Source: Xiphydria camelus
Lineage: Eukaryota > Arthropoda > Insecta > Hymenoptera > Xiphydriidae
Length of the DNA stretch: 64,000 nucleotides
Reading direction: 5' to 3'
NCBI GenBank assembly: GCA_963678675.1
Contig: OY783197.1
Location: 10,001 to 74,000, forward strand
Shown: one piece after another, positions 1-10,417 of the stretch
Position numbering within the stretch: position 1 is the stretch's first letter
Layout of the letters: the number at the start of each line of letters is the position of its first letter
Program-made: the position numbers and the translations under genes
Notes under the pieces: model-generated
Seen by the model: only the letters and a program-made list of their open reading frames with translations
Database searches by the model: none
What the model was told of the DNA's origin: nothing

Positions 1-1004
1 TTAGTTTACATAAACAAAATATTATGCACACGCAATATTCAAGATTTAGTAACAGTAGATTCATTTTTGTGGGGGCGTATTGGAATTCATTACTTCTTTG
101 TAATGAAATGAATTCAAAAACGAATCCACGTGCATCTCTAGATGCAGAGTTGTTTTACGATAAACTGCCAACGCATAGAGCGAGGGAACTGAGAGTTTCC
201 TCGAGGCAGAGTTTGTTTATTTAAACTTATTTGCCATGCTAAATATCTCGACAGTAAACTCCTGTACGCTATATAGAGCTGCAAATTTGGAAGATAAGAT
301 GCGCCGAAGAGAATTTAATGTAATACTGGGAAAAGATCTTATGAAAGAACACCTACAAGAACGGCTTGTATTGAACGTCTCAAGTGAAATAAAAAGCACT
401 ATAAGAAAGGTACTTGGGATAGCAGAACAAAATCAACCGGACGCCACTGTTTCGCAACCTCCTCCTCAAAAAAGAATGAGATGCTCTCTGTGCCCACGAT
501 CCAAGGATAGAAAGTATCCTACAAAGTGTTCAAAATGTACAAAACCTATCTGCAAGGAACATGCTGTACATAGATTTGTCTGTAACGCCTGCACCGCAGC
601 ATTGGAAATGTAAGAGAGAACGTCACTGTCATTTTTTTTGCCAACATTCTAATTAGGTTTTTGTTTGTTACAGGTCATCTGATGAAGACTAAAGAATGGA
701 AAATAGGCTATGTTGCAACAATGAAACGAACCGTTTGAGTTTTAAGACCAATTTGGCAGAAACATGAGAAAATTATGTTTTTTTCTTATATATTTTAAAA
801 TGTTCAGAATTTTTCGTTAGTTTAAGTAAATATTTGTTTTTCTTTAATCAGTATAATAATTACTTTGCTAAAAAATTTGCTTATTTATCCGAAATGTCTC
901 TATCGACTTTTTTTTTCTCTTTATACCAGATTTAAATTGGGGTCAACTGTGACCCCATAATACCAGTTACGTTAGAAAAAAGAGGTATACCAGTTAAGGG
1001 TTAA
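1..1004 (+). mobile_element. piggyBac-like DNA transposon, 3' part
   Basis: The segment holds the C-terminal end of a piggyBac-type transposase (236-613), then about 390 bp of AT-rich sequence, and ends in a terminal-repeat-like stretch. A perfect palindrome, GGGGTCAACTGTGACCCC, lies at 939-956. The element appears to stop at 1000 with AGGG followed by TTAA at 1001-1004. PiggyBac elements end in CCCT/AGGG and target TTAA, so this is very likely the 3' boundary. The 5' end and most of the transposase lie outside the window or are lost. Confidence 0.72.
236..613 (+). pseudogene. piggyBac-like transposase C-terminal fragment
   Basis: The frame resembles the last part of PGBD/piggyBac transposases: a helical segment with VNSCTLYR, then a C-terminal cysteine-rich zinc finger with CSLCPR, CSKCTKPICKEH and CNAC. 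That finger binds DNA or chromatin in active piggyBac proteins. The open frame continues only a little upstream of the ATG. The N-terminal and catalytic aspartate regions are not seen in 1-235, so I treat it as a remnant or as a piece of a transposase that starts outside the window. Confidence 0.68.
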
Positions 1005-1545
1005 GTTCGTCGGCTGGGTTAGGTTAGATTATGTTTCTCGGTTAGGCTGGGTTAGGCTAGGGTTCTCGGTTAGGTTAGCTTCGTCGGCTGAGTTAAGTTA
1101 GGTTTGGTTAAGTTCGTCGGCTGGGTTAGGTTAGATTATGTTTCTCGGTTAGGCTGGGTTAGGCTAGGTTTCTCGGTTAGGTTAGCTTCGTCGGCTGGGT
1201 TAGGTTAGGTTAGGTCGTGGGGCTAGGTGCGGTTTCATTGGGCTTGGTTTTATATATGGAAGGATCCTCGGCTGGGTTGTGCTAGGTTTCTATTATAGAA
1301 AATTCCTCAGCTAATTACTATTATTACGGGTACATCAATCTAGGTCTTTTGGGCTAGGTTCGACTTACTACCAGGCTTGGTGGCTAGGTTAGCCTGCTTT
1401 CAGGGGCTAGGTGGGCGTTGGGTTTCCCCGGCTAGGTTGCTAGGTCAGTTTCTCATTGGGCTAGTTTCCACGGGGTGCTCCTTCGATCACGGCTAGGTCA
1501 TACTACATATTCCGCGGCTAGTTTTACCTTTGTCCTGAATCACGA
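1001..1545. repeat. 107-bp tandem repeat of GGTTAGG-type motifs
   Basis: Two near-identical units begin at 1001 and 1108, both starting TTAAGTTCGTCGGCTGGG. They consist of interspersed GGTTAGGTTAG, GGCTGGGTTAGG and TTCTCGGTTAGG. From about 1230 to 1545 the pattern decays into scattered GGCTAGGTT words. The motif resembles the insect telomeric repeat TTAGG, but the array is irregular, so it is an interstitial satellite rather than a telomere. Confidence 0.75.
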
Positions 1546-1578
1546 TGCTAAGTTTCCATTCAGTTCTGGGTCCTTGTT

Positions 1579-1715
1579 CTCGAGCTTATGCGAGAAACTT
1601 TCGTATACGAATCTTTGAATCTCACCAATCTCGTTTCGGTTATTCCATTCGGTCCACTATTTCATTGGTTACAACTAAAGATTCGTATACGACAATTCTC
1701 GCACGACATTCGAGA
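1579..1715. mobile_element. foldback MITE-like element A
   Basis: The two arms pair imperfectly over about 45 bp: CTCGAGCTTATGCGAGAAAC and then CGTATACGAATCTTT on the left are mirrored on the right. The loop side carries ACCAAT and ATTGGTTA. No coding capacity is seen. Just downstream, 1733-1795 resembles the interior of element B (7852-8060), including a TGACGT..CGTCA stretch and ATGGARCGACAGTTC. Confidence 0.6.
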
Positions 1716-2261
1716 ATAGGAGCCCTGGCTAGTGTGACGTTCCGTCACGCTTTCATGGAACGACAGTTCTTTGGACAAGTCTACATGAAGCGACAACCAT
1801 CATATTTTCCGCTAAAGAACGCGGGGTGTTCAAAGGACTCTCAAATTCAAAGCTCGTGTATTACAAATTCTCGCTATTAGCATATTTCTTTGCATATACT
1901 CTAGTAGAACAAAGGTCACTCGAGGGATAAGATGGGATATGATAAGGCCAAGCAGGGGGCTGGAATGTGCTCGCAGTCCCGTACCTTTCGCGGAAGGCTA
2001 ATTGCCGGACGATTCCTAGTATGTCACGCGTCACCGAAATCATTCTGCTAATCACCGCCAGCTGTCGGCTACTTAATCCGCTTTACGGAGAACTAGCGAC
2101 GAACTCCGATCCCTGCGTACGCTACGAGCAACCACCGCTTGGTCCCGTTAGGTGTGCGACTCAGGGGAGCGTCATCCCTCGCGTGCACACCACTTTGCAG
2201 CCATACATTAGATAGGATGGTCGAGAATTCGATTCCAGAGATTTCGATTTTTGCGAAAAAT

Positions 2262-2515
2262 CTTTATTTATCTTCCCCAAAAAAAATCATTTCCCGGGTA
2301 ATCCCTGCTACCCCGGTACGAGGTTCTTCCTCAAAAATAGTTTCCCAACTTATACCCCCCTTCCCCTGTGCCAGAATCTTCCCCAAAAATCATTTTCCAA
2401 ATTAACCGGCTATCCCCGTACCAGGATCTTCCCCAAAAATTATTTCCCGGGTAATCCCTGCTACCCCGGTACGAGGTTCTTCCCCAAAAATTATTTTCCA
2501 GTTAAACCCCCTCGT
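2262..2515. repeat. minisatellite, about 53-bp units
   Basis: About five imperfect units follow one another, each with CTTCCCCAAAAAT, then ATTTCCCGGGTAATCCC and CTACCCCGGTACGAGG or a variant. Units differ by point changes and small deletions. No coding function is apparent. Confidence 0.75.
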
Positions 2516-2865
2516 CACACGGCGTCGGCGACGCCATATTCACCACGCGATATTCGACGTTCACAGGGCATTGCGAGCACGAGAACACACGCGAGGGGGC
2601 CATCCTACAGTTTTTTCAGATATGCGGCGCACTCGAGACACGCGTCACGAATCTCCGGAAACGGCACGAAAGTCACTGAGGGCACACAATCACTCGCATC
2701 AACGCACGGATCCCGAGACGCTTGCTTGCGTACACGCGGTTTCTCATTAATGGCGGAAATCGGCGTCCTCGGACGCCCGACGAGAAGACCGCGGATGACG
2801 GCTCTACCTAGAGTTGGGACTCTGGGGCCCCTTTCTCGAACCGCTCGCAAAAGAAGCGTATACGC

Positions 2866-2940
2866 ATCTTAGCGAGTAGACCAATCAGGACTCCCACCAC
2901 AACGGAATACTTGATCCTGATTGGTTTATTCGCTGAGTTG
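2866..2940. mobile_element. short foldback with CCAATCAGGA core
   Basis: A CCAATCAGGA...TCCTGATTGG palindrome encloses CCACAACGGAATACTTGA and is flanked by weakly matching arms (GCGAGTAGA and TTTATTCGC). The same core recurs at 17640-17720 and 17817-17867. It looks like the inner part of a larger foldback element that lost its outer arms. Confidence 0.6.
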
Positions 2941-4115
2941 CGTGCACGCAAAGATACGAGTGACTCGAGAAAGGCCCCCCTGGGCGTTGCGCGTGGCATT
3001 CTGTCTGTGGAGTCTCCGCAGCGGCTTCCAACCAGCGACAGCAGCCGACCCACAACGAGCGACGGCGTCGCCACCAGCAGACGACGGAAACAAGTCTTTC
3101 TCCCGCGCGAAGAGGACCTGCCGCCTCAGTTGGAGATCCGCCCAAAAGCGCGCGCGTGATCTCATAAGAGAGGGAAGAAGAATGGACGAGTAGTGCTAGA
3201 TAAAGGAGTGCTCTTTGTATCAGGCCGAAGCCGAATAAACGAAAATTCTAATTGTGGTGCCTCCCAATCCATAGTCTTGCTCATTGAAAAGCCCCTGTGG
3301 TAGGGAACCCCCACATGTCTGGAGCGGGCGCGCATCCGCGCGGCAGCGTCCGGACAAGTTCGAGCCATGCGCTCGCAATACTTGATGGCGCGGGCGTTAA
3401 ATTACAGAAAAAATCAGTGATCGACACAGGTGGTGTCTCCCTTGTAAAATCATTTTTTGATTCTGAATTGATCTTACAGATCGTCCACCATGCTGATATA
3501 CGGATCGACTGTTGTTTGACGCGCAGTCCTACCTAATCAACTGGTTGTACCGTAATTCTTAATGCGCTACTTGCAACTGTCGACTGATGATTTGGAAAGG
3601 TCACATCCTCGATTATCTGTTGAATGGAGCCTAGTGAACGAGTGGAGTAGTAAGGTGAACGTAGCAGACAACAGTAATGCCGGCAGACACGAGTTAGAGT
3701 TTCTAGATAATTATTATTTTCTTCATTTATCATTACTATTATTACTAAATAAACGAATTTTCGTACGTAAGAGAACGCTCATGATTTCTTTTAATATATG
3801 ATCATTGGTTATGACATTGATGACATTCCATTTGACGACGAATTAGTTAGTTCAGTGACTTACGAATAAAATAATTAAGCGCGATTAATTTGAGTGATGA
3901 GTTTTCACGATAGAATTTGATTGGATCAGACGTACGACATGGGAGACCAGGCATCCGCGCGTGTAGCTCGAGAGATATGACATAATTCTTCCCCCTTTGA
4001 TAGCTTGAATCGCCTTGCGCTAGTTTCCATAATGTGTCATGAGGACGCTCTGATTGTAATTTCGAATATTACGCAGGAACGCGAGTGTCGTGCCCATTCA
4101 CCGGCATCTTTTCAT

Positions 4116-4146
<31 letters not shown>

Positions 4147-4313
4147 GGCCACATATAGAGAGTACATTAATCCTGATAAATATTACCGACACGTCCGACG
4201 GCGCTACGAATGACGGCGCGTGGTACCTGGTCTCGTTTGGATCAACTCGCTTCACGCGCCCGCTTTTCATTCACCTTCCAGGTATACTCGAGTGCTCGAT
4301 ATAGATGTTGATT
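2941..4313. other. noncoding, no gene seen
   Basis: Several short open frames occur on both strands, but none shows a recognisable domain, repeat unit or consistent splice context. A poly(A) run lies near the right end. The stretch is probably intergenic or old repeat sequence. Confidence 0.5.
4118..4142 (+). repeat. poly(A) tract preceded by AATAA
   Basis: Roughly two dozen A residues follow CATAATAA. A poly(A) tail next to a polyadenylation-like signal can mark the 3' end of a retroposed sequence. No parent gene was recognised upstream, so this may be simple slippage. Confidence 0.5.
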
Positions 4314-6092
4314 CTAGTTGCCACACGAGCCGTCCAGTTCCCGATCCCCAAAGATATCCTCCAAATCGGTATCGCTGTAGATCGAGGGTGTGTCCCAATC
4401 GTCGTCACTTTCGGATAGAAAGTCGACCTCGTCGTCCGAGTCGGGTCTCATGAGCACCGCCGAGGAGAGATCGACATTGACGATTTGTAAGAACGGAGAG
4501 ATCTCCGTGAGTTCGTTCACCACCACTGCCGTTCCACCTACGATTACCTTCAAGACCGTACTGCTCTTGGTCCGCTCTTTCGTAGCTTTGATAGCCGCTT
4601 CGATCGTCGCATTTCCAACGTGATCACAACCGGAAAGATCGAGCAATTCGAGATGCGAAGAGAATCGTACTAGCTCGGAGATTCCAGGGTCCGCTATACC
4701 GGGACATCCGCGACACTCCAAGGTTCGTAGATGATGCATACACCGCAACGCCTCATCGGTAACTTCACCCAAGTCACTCATTATCAAAGTTTGCAGCTTC
4801 GATAGTGAAGTTATGCCGACCATACCCTTGTCCGTGACCGCGTGACAACCTGATCGCATTTTGAGAAAAGAAGATGAGAATATGCAACCACCGCGAGTCA
4901 TGTGGACGATCGTAGAGAGATCGCGATGTACTGCAGTCCTCAACGTATCACGGATTAACTCTTACTTTCTTTCTTACCCGTGATATCTATATACATGATT
5001 TCCTTGCATCGCTCGGTGATAGCATTCAGGAGCTCGTCGGTAACTGCCAAGTTTTCATGAAGATTAAGCCTCTCGAGATGAACGAGATTGGCAATGTGGA
5101 GCATCGCCGGCGCATTCATCACGGGAAAGTAGCCGCACAATTCCAAATTCTTCAAACTCCGCACTCGCGCACCGATGGCTCGCATCGCCTCGTCGTTTAG
5201 ACTGAGGCAAGATTTCAACGAGAGGGAAGTGAGTTTCTCGAACTTTCCGATAGCCTGTCGCAACGCGAAACAGAACGGCACGAGTTGTGAAATTGTGCGA
5301 TCGCTCGTGCACATCGGACGTTGTCCGTCGAAATAAAGGCGATACGATAACGGCTGCAGCAACAAGAGCGACAACAACTTACGGTGGAAAAGTGGCGAAA
5401 TAATATGTCACTGCATCCTTCCAAGCTGATCTCCTCGATTGTACTCGCCGGTAGATGTCCCAGGCTCCTGCCGGTGATGTAATTGTTCCGGACGATTCTG
5501 AGGTACTTCAATTTTCTATTTTTCGCGAAGAATCTCTGCAAGTCTTGCTCGATTGAGCTCGTGCACGATCCCAAACTAAATTTTCGTACGTCTCCGGAGT
5601 TGCTCGTGAGTGACTCAAGTCCGGCAGCCGAGACGTTCAATCCCGAGATGTCAATGGTTTGAAGATTGGGGCAGAGTTTACCGATGATGGTGACGGTGCT
5701 CTGACGTAGGCTATGCGGTAATTGTGACAAATCGATCAGATTCAGATACCGCCCGCACCGAAGTAACACTTGTCTCAAAACGATTGTGTCGACGTCGCGC
5801 TTTTTAGCGGAAGAGAATCCCCATGTCGTGGGAGAGAGATCGAGTCGCTTCACGGCGCGCCAAGACTCTTGACTTACGGCTCTCCAACGTTTACACACTA
5901 CGAGAAACCAGCACTGTTAGACCGCTCGATACCCGGCATCAATTAGGTTTATCATCTCGATCAAGAGAGGGAGGGGGGAGGGGGGAAGTTGAATTTGACA
6001 GTACACGAAAACGAGATGGCTCTCCAAAGATCAGACCCTCCCTTCCGTGTGAGCTATCGTTCAAATCTCTTCCTCTCTTCTTTTTTCTTGCT

Positions 6093-6147
<55 letters not shown>

Positions 6148-6793
6148 CTTATACGTATAAACGAACGAATCGTCGTCGACGCATACCTCTTTCGATCCTG
6201 ACTCTGTCGACGATTGGCAGATATAAAAATATATGCACGAGACAGTCGTCGTTCAATCGATGTATCGCAACGCCATCGTTGGCGATGTAATCGTGAACCA
6301 TACGTTCCTCGATCACTTCCGTGTTTCTCGTCGCTCTCGTCTTCCACTCGGCGAGCTTTCTCTGATTCTCGATACTGTCCGGCTGGTGCCACGAGTCCGC
6401 CGGCACCACTCTTAAATCACGATTGTGAAGTTGAATTTCCTTCCTGTTACCCTCACGTCTGGCTCTACGAACGAAATGCAGCTAATCGAACGGTGCGGAC
6501 CAAAAAAAAACTCGTTAAAAAGATCGAGACGCTTTTGCGTCGATCCGCATTAACAACCGCAGCCCGCTTACTTCAAAGCATCGGAGACATTGCTAAACGT
6601 AACGAAGGCGTAGTTACTCTTTCCGACGTTCCTCTTGAGATAGCACGTATCAACTTTGCCAAATTTGGCGAAGACACTTTCTAAATCTTTGTGCGTGGTC
6701 TGCAATGGAAAGAGAAAGAGACGCGCCTTAGCGTTATACATTCAAGTGCCAGAGCGGTCGATTGTGATTATCGCGGGTGATGACATTATGCAT
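4314..6793 (-). CDS. RRM, F-box and leucine-rich-repeat protein
   Basis: Six exons give a continuous 595-residue frame: 6740-6793, 6572-6699, 6187-6464, 5383-5897, 4978-5254 and 4314-4849, all with GT-AG introns. The first three exons encode an RNA recognition motif with RNP1-like KSNYAFVTF (about residue 40), ending in a beta-4 like strand at HNRDLRVVPADSW. An F-box follows, CLVHIFLYLPIVDRVRIER joined across an intron to VCKRWRAV. The rest is a run of leucine-rich repeats of the cysteine-containing type (LDLSGCDHVGN, LECRGCPGIAD) and an acidic tail with SDDEVDF and SDDDWDT. F-box proteins recruit substrates to SCF ubiquitin ligases, and the RRM suggests an RNA or RNP partner. From memory this architecture matches the nematode protein EEED8.10 and related insect proteins. 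The F-box and LRRs are secure; the short first exon is less so. Confidence 0.85.
6094..6143. repeat. (TC)n microsatellite
   Basis: About 25 TC dinucleotides lie in intron 3 of the RRM/F-box gene. The tract reads as GA repeats on the sense strand of that gene. Confidence 0.95.
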
Positions 6794-7851
6794 TCGAAAC
6801 GAGAGCGGCGGGAATGGGCGCGAGCTTCGCCTGGTTTAGGACGCCAAGACGGTGTTACTCTTTAGGAATAGTTCAACGATCGAAGAATGAAAAAGATCTT
6901 TCCAAAATTTGAATTGAACTGTATATTTCATCGTTGAAGGATAATTTGGTCCGTAGGAAATAGTGACTCGAACATTAGGTTGATTGCGACTCATTTTTGT
7001 ATTTCCCTGTCAAAGTTTCAAGTTGGCGAAAAGTTTGGAGCCTTGGCAATTGTCGCCTAAAATGAAAAAAACGCGACATATTTATACTTTTCATGTAATT
7101 TTAAACAATCTCTTCTGGCAAAAGATGACGGTATATACAATTTTCTACTTTCTCGTCGTTCTCATTCAACAGAATATGAAATTATACAAAAATTAAAAAT
7201 GTGTCCGGTGTCTTTCGTTTCGAGCGAAAATAGCGGAAGCTCCGCGATTTCCACCTATCGACAGCCTTAGCAGCAAGATACGGAAATGAGTCGCAATTTA
7301 TCAAAATTACCCTTTGATATTTGTATACCTATACGGAACTGACCCTTTGCGCTAGGTTGCCGACGAATAATTTTCGAATCGGCACACCGTATTGTGTCGG
7401 TGACAGCGTGCCTTCCTCGTTAGAATCTAGACCTGAAAGAGAGCGATTAATGCAAAATTATTGCAATTGTCCGAAGTAGACGACAACGTCAGTTGATACT
7501 ACGATCGGTACACCATCTTCGCGGTGCTGTTCTTAAACCACATCGTACCACTGAAATAGTCTACCGAGTAAAAATTTATTTTACTCAGAATATCGTCAAC
7601 GTGTCGCTTTACGGCCTCTTCCATTTTTCATCCAGTTGCTAGGAATGATAAAATAATCGTTTTTTCGAATAAACAGCAACGACAACAACAGATTCGACGA
7701 CGACTACGAAGCAGTCATATAACCCGTAACTAGGTAGTGGGTCTAGTGAGATCCGTACTTATATACTACTTGCGTAAGGGTGCGTTTCAATTCAACGTCC
7801 GCGCGACAACTTTTCGTTCAAAGACGTTTTATCCAGATAAATCGCGTCAAT
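6794..7851. other. intergenic, upstream of the RRM/F-box gene
   Basis: This AT-rich stretch has no convincing coding frame. It lies between the divergent RRM/F-box gene and the foldback cluster that precedes LRPPRC, so it probably includes the F-box gene promoter. No specific site can be assigned. Confidence 0.5.
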
Positions 7852-8060
7852 GGGTGCGTTCAGCAGATCATACCGCTCCGCAACTGTTGAGTGATTTTTG
7901 ATGGTCATTGGCTAAATGTACAACTTCAACCAATGGCCGTCGAGTGCTCCTGTGACGTTACGTCACGTCTCCATGGAGCGACAGTTCGTCGAACAACGCA
8001 ACATGAAAACGTGACGTAACGTCACACTCCCAAGGAGCGATACCTACTGAACCCGCACAA
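7852..8060. mobile_element. foldback MITE-like element B
   Basis: The ends GGGTGCGTTCAGCAGATCAT and GATACCTACTGAACCCGCAC are imperfect inverted repeats. Inside, GTGACGTTACGTCACGT and ACGTGACGTAACGTCAC form further palindromes with CRE-like TGACGT/ACGTCA motifs. Both arms contain CCAAT/ATTGG. A diverged internal relative lies at 1733-1795, and a short relative with the same left end lies at 24463-24541. Confidence 0.75.
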
Positions 8061-8120
8061 TGCATTTCGATTGACTTTGGATAAAGGCCGACACCTTCGC
8101 TGGCGGCGTTGAACGTTGCT

Positions 8121-8238
8121 TAAGGCCATCACACACAAAATTCCGTAAGGCCGTAAGACGTAAGCGTAATCCTGATTGGTCTAATCGCTTACGCTTACGT
8201 CTTATGGCCTTACAGAATTTTGTGTGTGATGGCCTTTA
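8121..8238. mobile_element. foldback MITE-like element C
   Basis: The arms of about 50 bp are nearly perfect. The left starts TAAGGCCATCACACACAAAA and the right ends with its complement ATGGCCTTTA. The loop is TCCTGATTGGTCTA. The left arm recurs almost unchanged at 17597, so this is a dispersed family. There is no coding capacity. Confidence 0.88.
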
Positions 8239-8243
8239 CACGG

Positions 8244-8383
8244 GTTCTCACGCGTCCGGAAGGCTTGTGGAGTGCGGCATGCGGGTCAGTGCGGATAGGC
8301 AGCCAGTACGCGCACAAAAGAGCTGATTGGCTATCGGTGTTTACACATTCCGCACTCCGCAAGCTTTCCGGACGCATGAGAAC
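8244..8383. mobile_element. foldback MITE-like element D
   Basis: The arms GTTCTCACGCGTCCGGAAGG...GTGCGG and CCGCACTCCGCAAGC...GAGAAC are inverted repeats of about 35 bp. The interior has TGATTGGCTA. It begins five bases after element C ends. Confidence 0.8.
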
Positions 8384-8705
8384 TCCGCTTTACTGTCGCC
8401 GAATTAAGGCCCTTGCACACTGGACGTGTCAAGCGCCAAGCGTCGAGCAGCGAGCGCTTGCTGCTTGCTGCTTGGATTGGTGACCATTCACACTGATCAC
8501 TTCAGCGTGCCAAAACTACAACCTTGAAATTGTCGTAGTACCTACTTCACCCAAGGTAGATCACTTCGCATGGAAACAAAAATTAATCATTTTGGCAATT
8601 TTATATCTCGATCGCTGATTGTTCTTTTTCCATTTTTACACATGAAATGTTAATCGACGTAAAATATCAAATCCAATCTGAACCAAATGCGAGGTTAGGC
8701 TAGTT

Positions 8706-8925
8706 TGTACACCCATGCTCACGGATTCTGTCGCTGGTGACTTTTTTTAAATGTTATTTTTAAACGTACTAACCAATGATTAATAATCCTCATGCTTTCA
8801 TTAACGAGAGTAGACGCCACCGTAGATAATGAGTGTAAGAGAATTAATTGTTCATTGGCTAGTACGTTTAAAAATAACATTTAAAAAAGTCACCAGCGAC
8901 AGGATCTGAAAGCACGGGTGTAACT
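8706..8925. mobile_element. foldback MITE-like element F (GTACACCC family, copy 1)
   Basis: It starts GTACACCCATGCTCACGGAT and ends with the matching inverted repeat. Long arms flank the unpaired middle: GTCGCTGGTGAC then AAATGTTATTTTTAAACGTAC. Homologous copies lie at 28655-28879 and 42650-42873. It is nested in element E. Confidence 0.88.
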
Positions 8926-8990
8926 AGGCCGCTGCTCGCTGCTAGCCCAAAATCCAACACCGTTCAATTTTTGGGAAGCGTAAAGCGTCA

Positions 8991-9136
8991 GGGCCATCAC
9001 ACGTGAAAAAACGTAAGCAGTAACAGTAAGGATTGACCAATCAGAAATATCATTCTTACGGAATTATGGTTAAACAGGCTTTCTGATTGGTCAATCCTTA
9101 CTGTTACTGCTTACGTTTTTTCACGTGTGATGGCCT
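8991..9136. mobile_element. foldback MITE-like element G (copy 1)
   Basis: The arms GGCCATCACACGTGAAAAAA...CGTAAGCAGTAACAGTAAGG are almost perfect inverted repeats of about 65 bp with GATTGACCAATCAGAAA at their inner ends. A second copy, in the opposite orientation judged by the loop, is at 27266-27413. It is nested in element E. Confidence 0.9.
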
Positions 9137-9339
9137 TCACGTACGAAATATCTCTGCGCTCATTGGTTGCTGCTCGACGCTTGGCGCTTGACGCGTCCAG
9201 TGTGCAAGGGCCTTTAGCTGACATGAGTTTGCACTCATACATTCCGCATTGTTCGTGTCGCGGCTCCATATCTCTATGCCCGGCTCTCCTGTCGTGTAAT
9301 CTGCAAATCGTCGGCTCGACGCTGGTAGGGGTTTCAAGA

Positions 9340-10380
9340 ATGGCAACGATTTTACGAACATCCAGATACTTGCAAAGTTTTATCAGTTGTGCCGGAATTG
9401 AAAGGATTGTTAATCGTCATGCGAAATGTGTTGGGCAGTTTGCCGGAAATCTGTTACATCACGCGCCGGTTATACCTGCAGCATTACCAAAATATGAACT
9501 AGATGGACCTATGTATGTATACACGCGCGATTGGGAGACGTATTTACCAATTTCTCTTGCGATGAAGATCCAATGATATGTTGAGTAACAATGCTTGTCG
9601 TAGCAGGCATTGTGCGACTAGTGCAGCCGTGTCCGAACTATCGATTGTGTCTGCCCTCGCGAAAACTATTTCAGCGTTGGAATACCGCTCACGTCGCTTT
9701 GGGAAAGTATCGAAGGCTGACATCGAAGAAGCATTGTACGCACTGCGGGCCGCAGGTATGGAAAATAAATTTGACGCCCGAAATCGCGTATACAACCTCT
9801 TTTTCCGTCTAACGTTACAAATAGTGTAAGAACGTACAGGGTCTTCCTAAATGATCACAGACCACGTGACAAGCTACGTGACCTACGCGCAAATGCTATT
9901 GGTTGAGAGCTTGGACTAGTACCATTGTGCAATGTTGGTTGGATATGCGCGTAGGTCACGTGGTCTGCAATCATTTCTGAAGACCCTGTATGTACGTATG
10001 GACTGACTCGATGATGTACTATAACGTGGCTCTATCATTTCCTCTACGCGGAGAAACAGAAATCGTCAGGAGAAGTGGAATTTCTTTACGTCGCGATGGA
10101 GTGGCATTCCTTTCTTTCCTCTTTGTTGTTTCTCATTCTCGCCCAAAGAGGAACGGTGGTGATCCGACGGTCTGAATAAATGTTTACAGGCAACGTGACT
10201 AGTATGGATGCTCTATTACTCTTAGACTGTTGTGGCTCTGTAATGGCGAGCGAATCGTCCGCCGTAAGGAAACAGCTCACCGACGACGTGTGGAACACCT
10301 TACAGGATTTAGGTAAAACGTGATTCGATCGCTCCACATCCCCCTCGATATTCATAAGGCAGTCGAAAGCACCTCTGAGC

Positions 10381-10417
<37 letters not shown>

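Larger units (their letters stand above)
8405..9216. mobile_element. long foldback element E (about 810 bp) with nested insertions
   Basis: The termini are inverted repeats of about 55 bp: TAAGGCCCTTGCACACTGGA on the left and its complement ending GGGCCTTTA on the right, continuing through GCGCCAAGCGTCGAGCAGC. The arms contain GATTGGTGAC and CATTGGTTGC. Elements F and G lie wholly inside. The right end is 123 bp upstream of the LRPPRC ATG. Confidence 0.82.

Noticed and set aside
1001..1230. True telomere
   Set aside because: The TTAGG words are irregular within a 107-bp unit and unique sequence with genes follows on both sides, so it is interstitial.
5989..6290. Plus-strand frames rich in SLSLSL
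   Set aside because: They are translations of the TC microsatellite.
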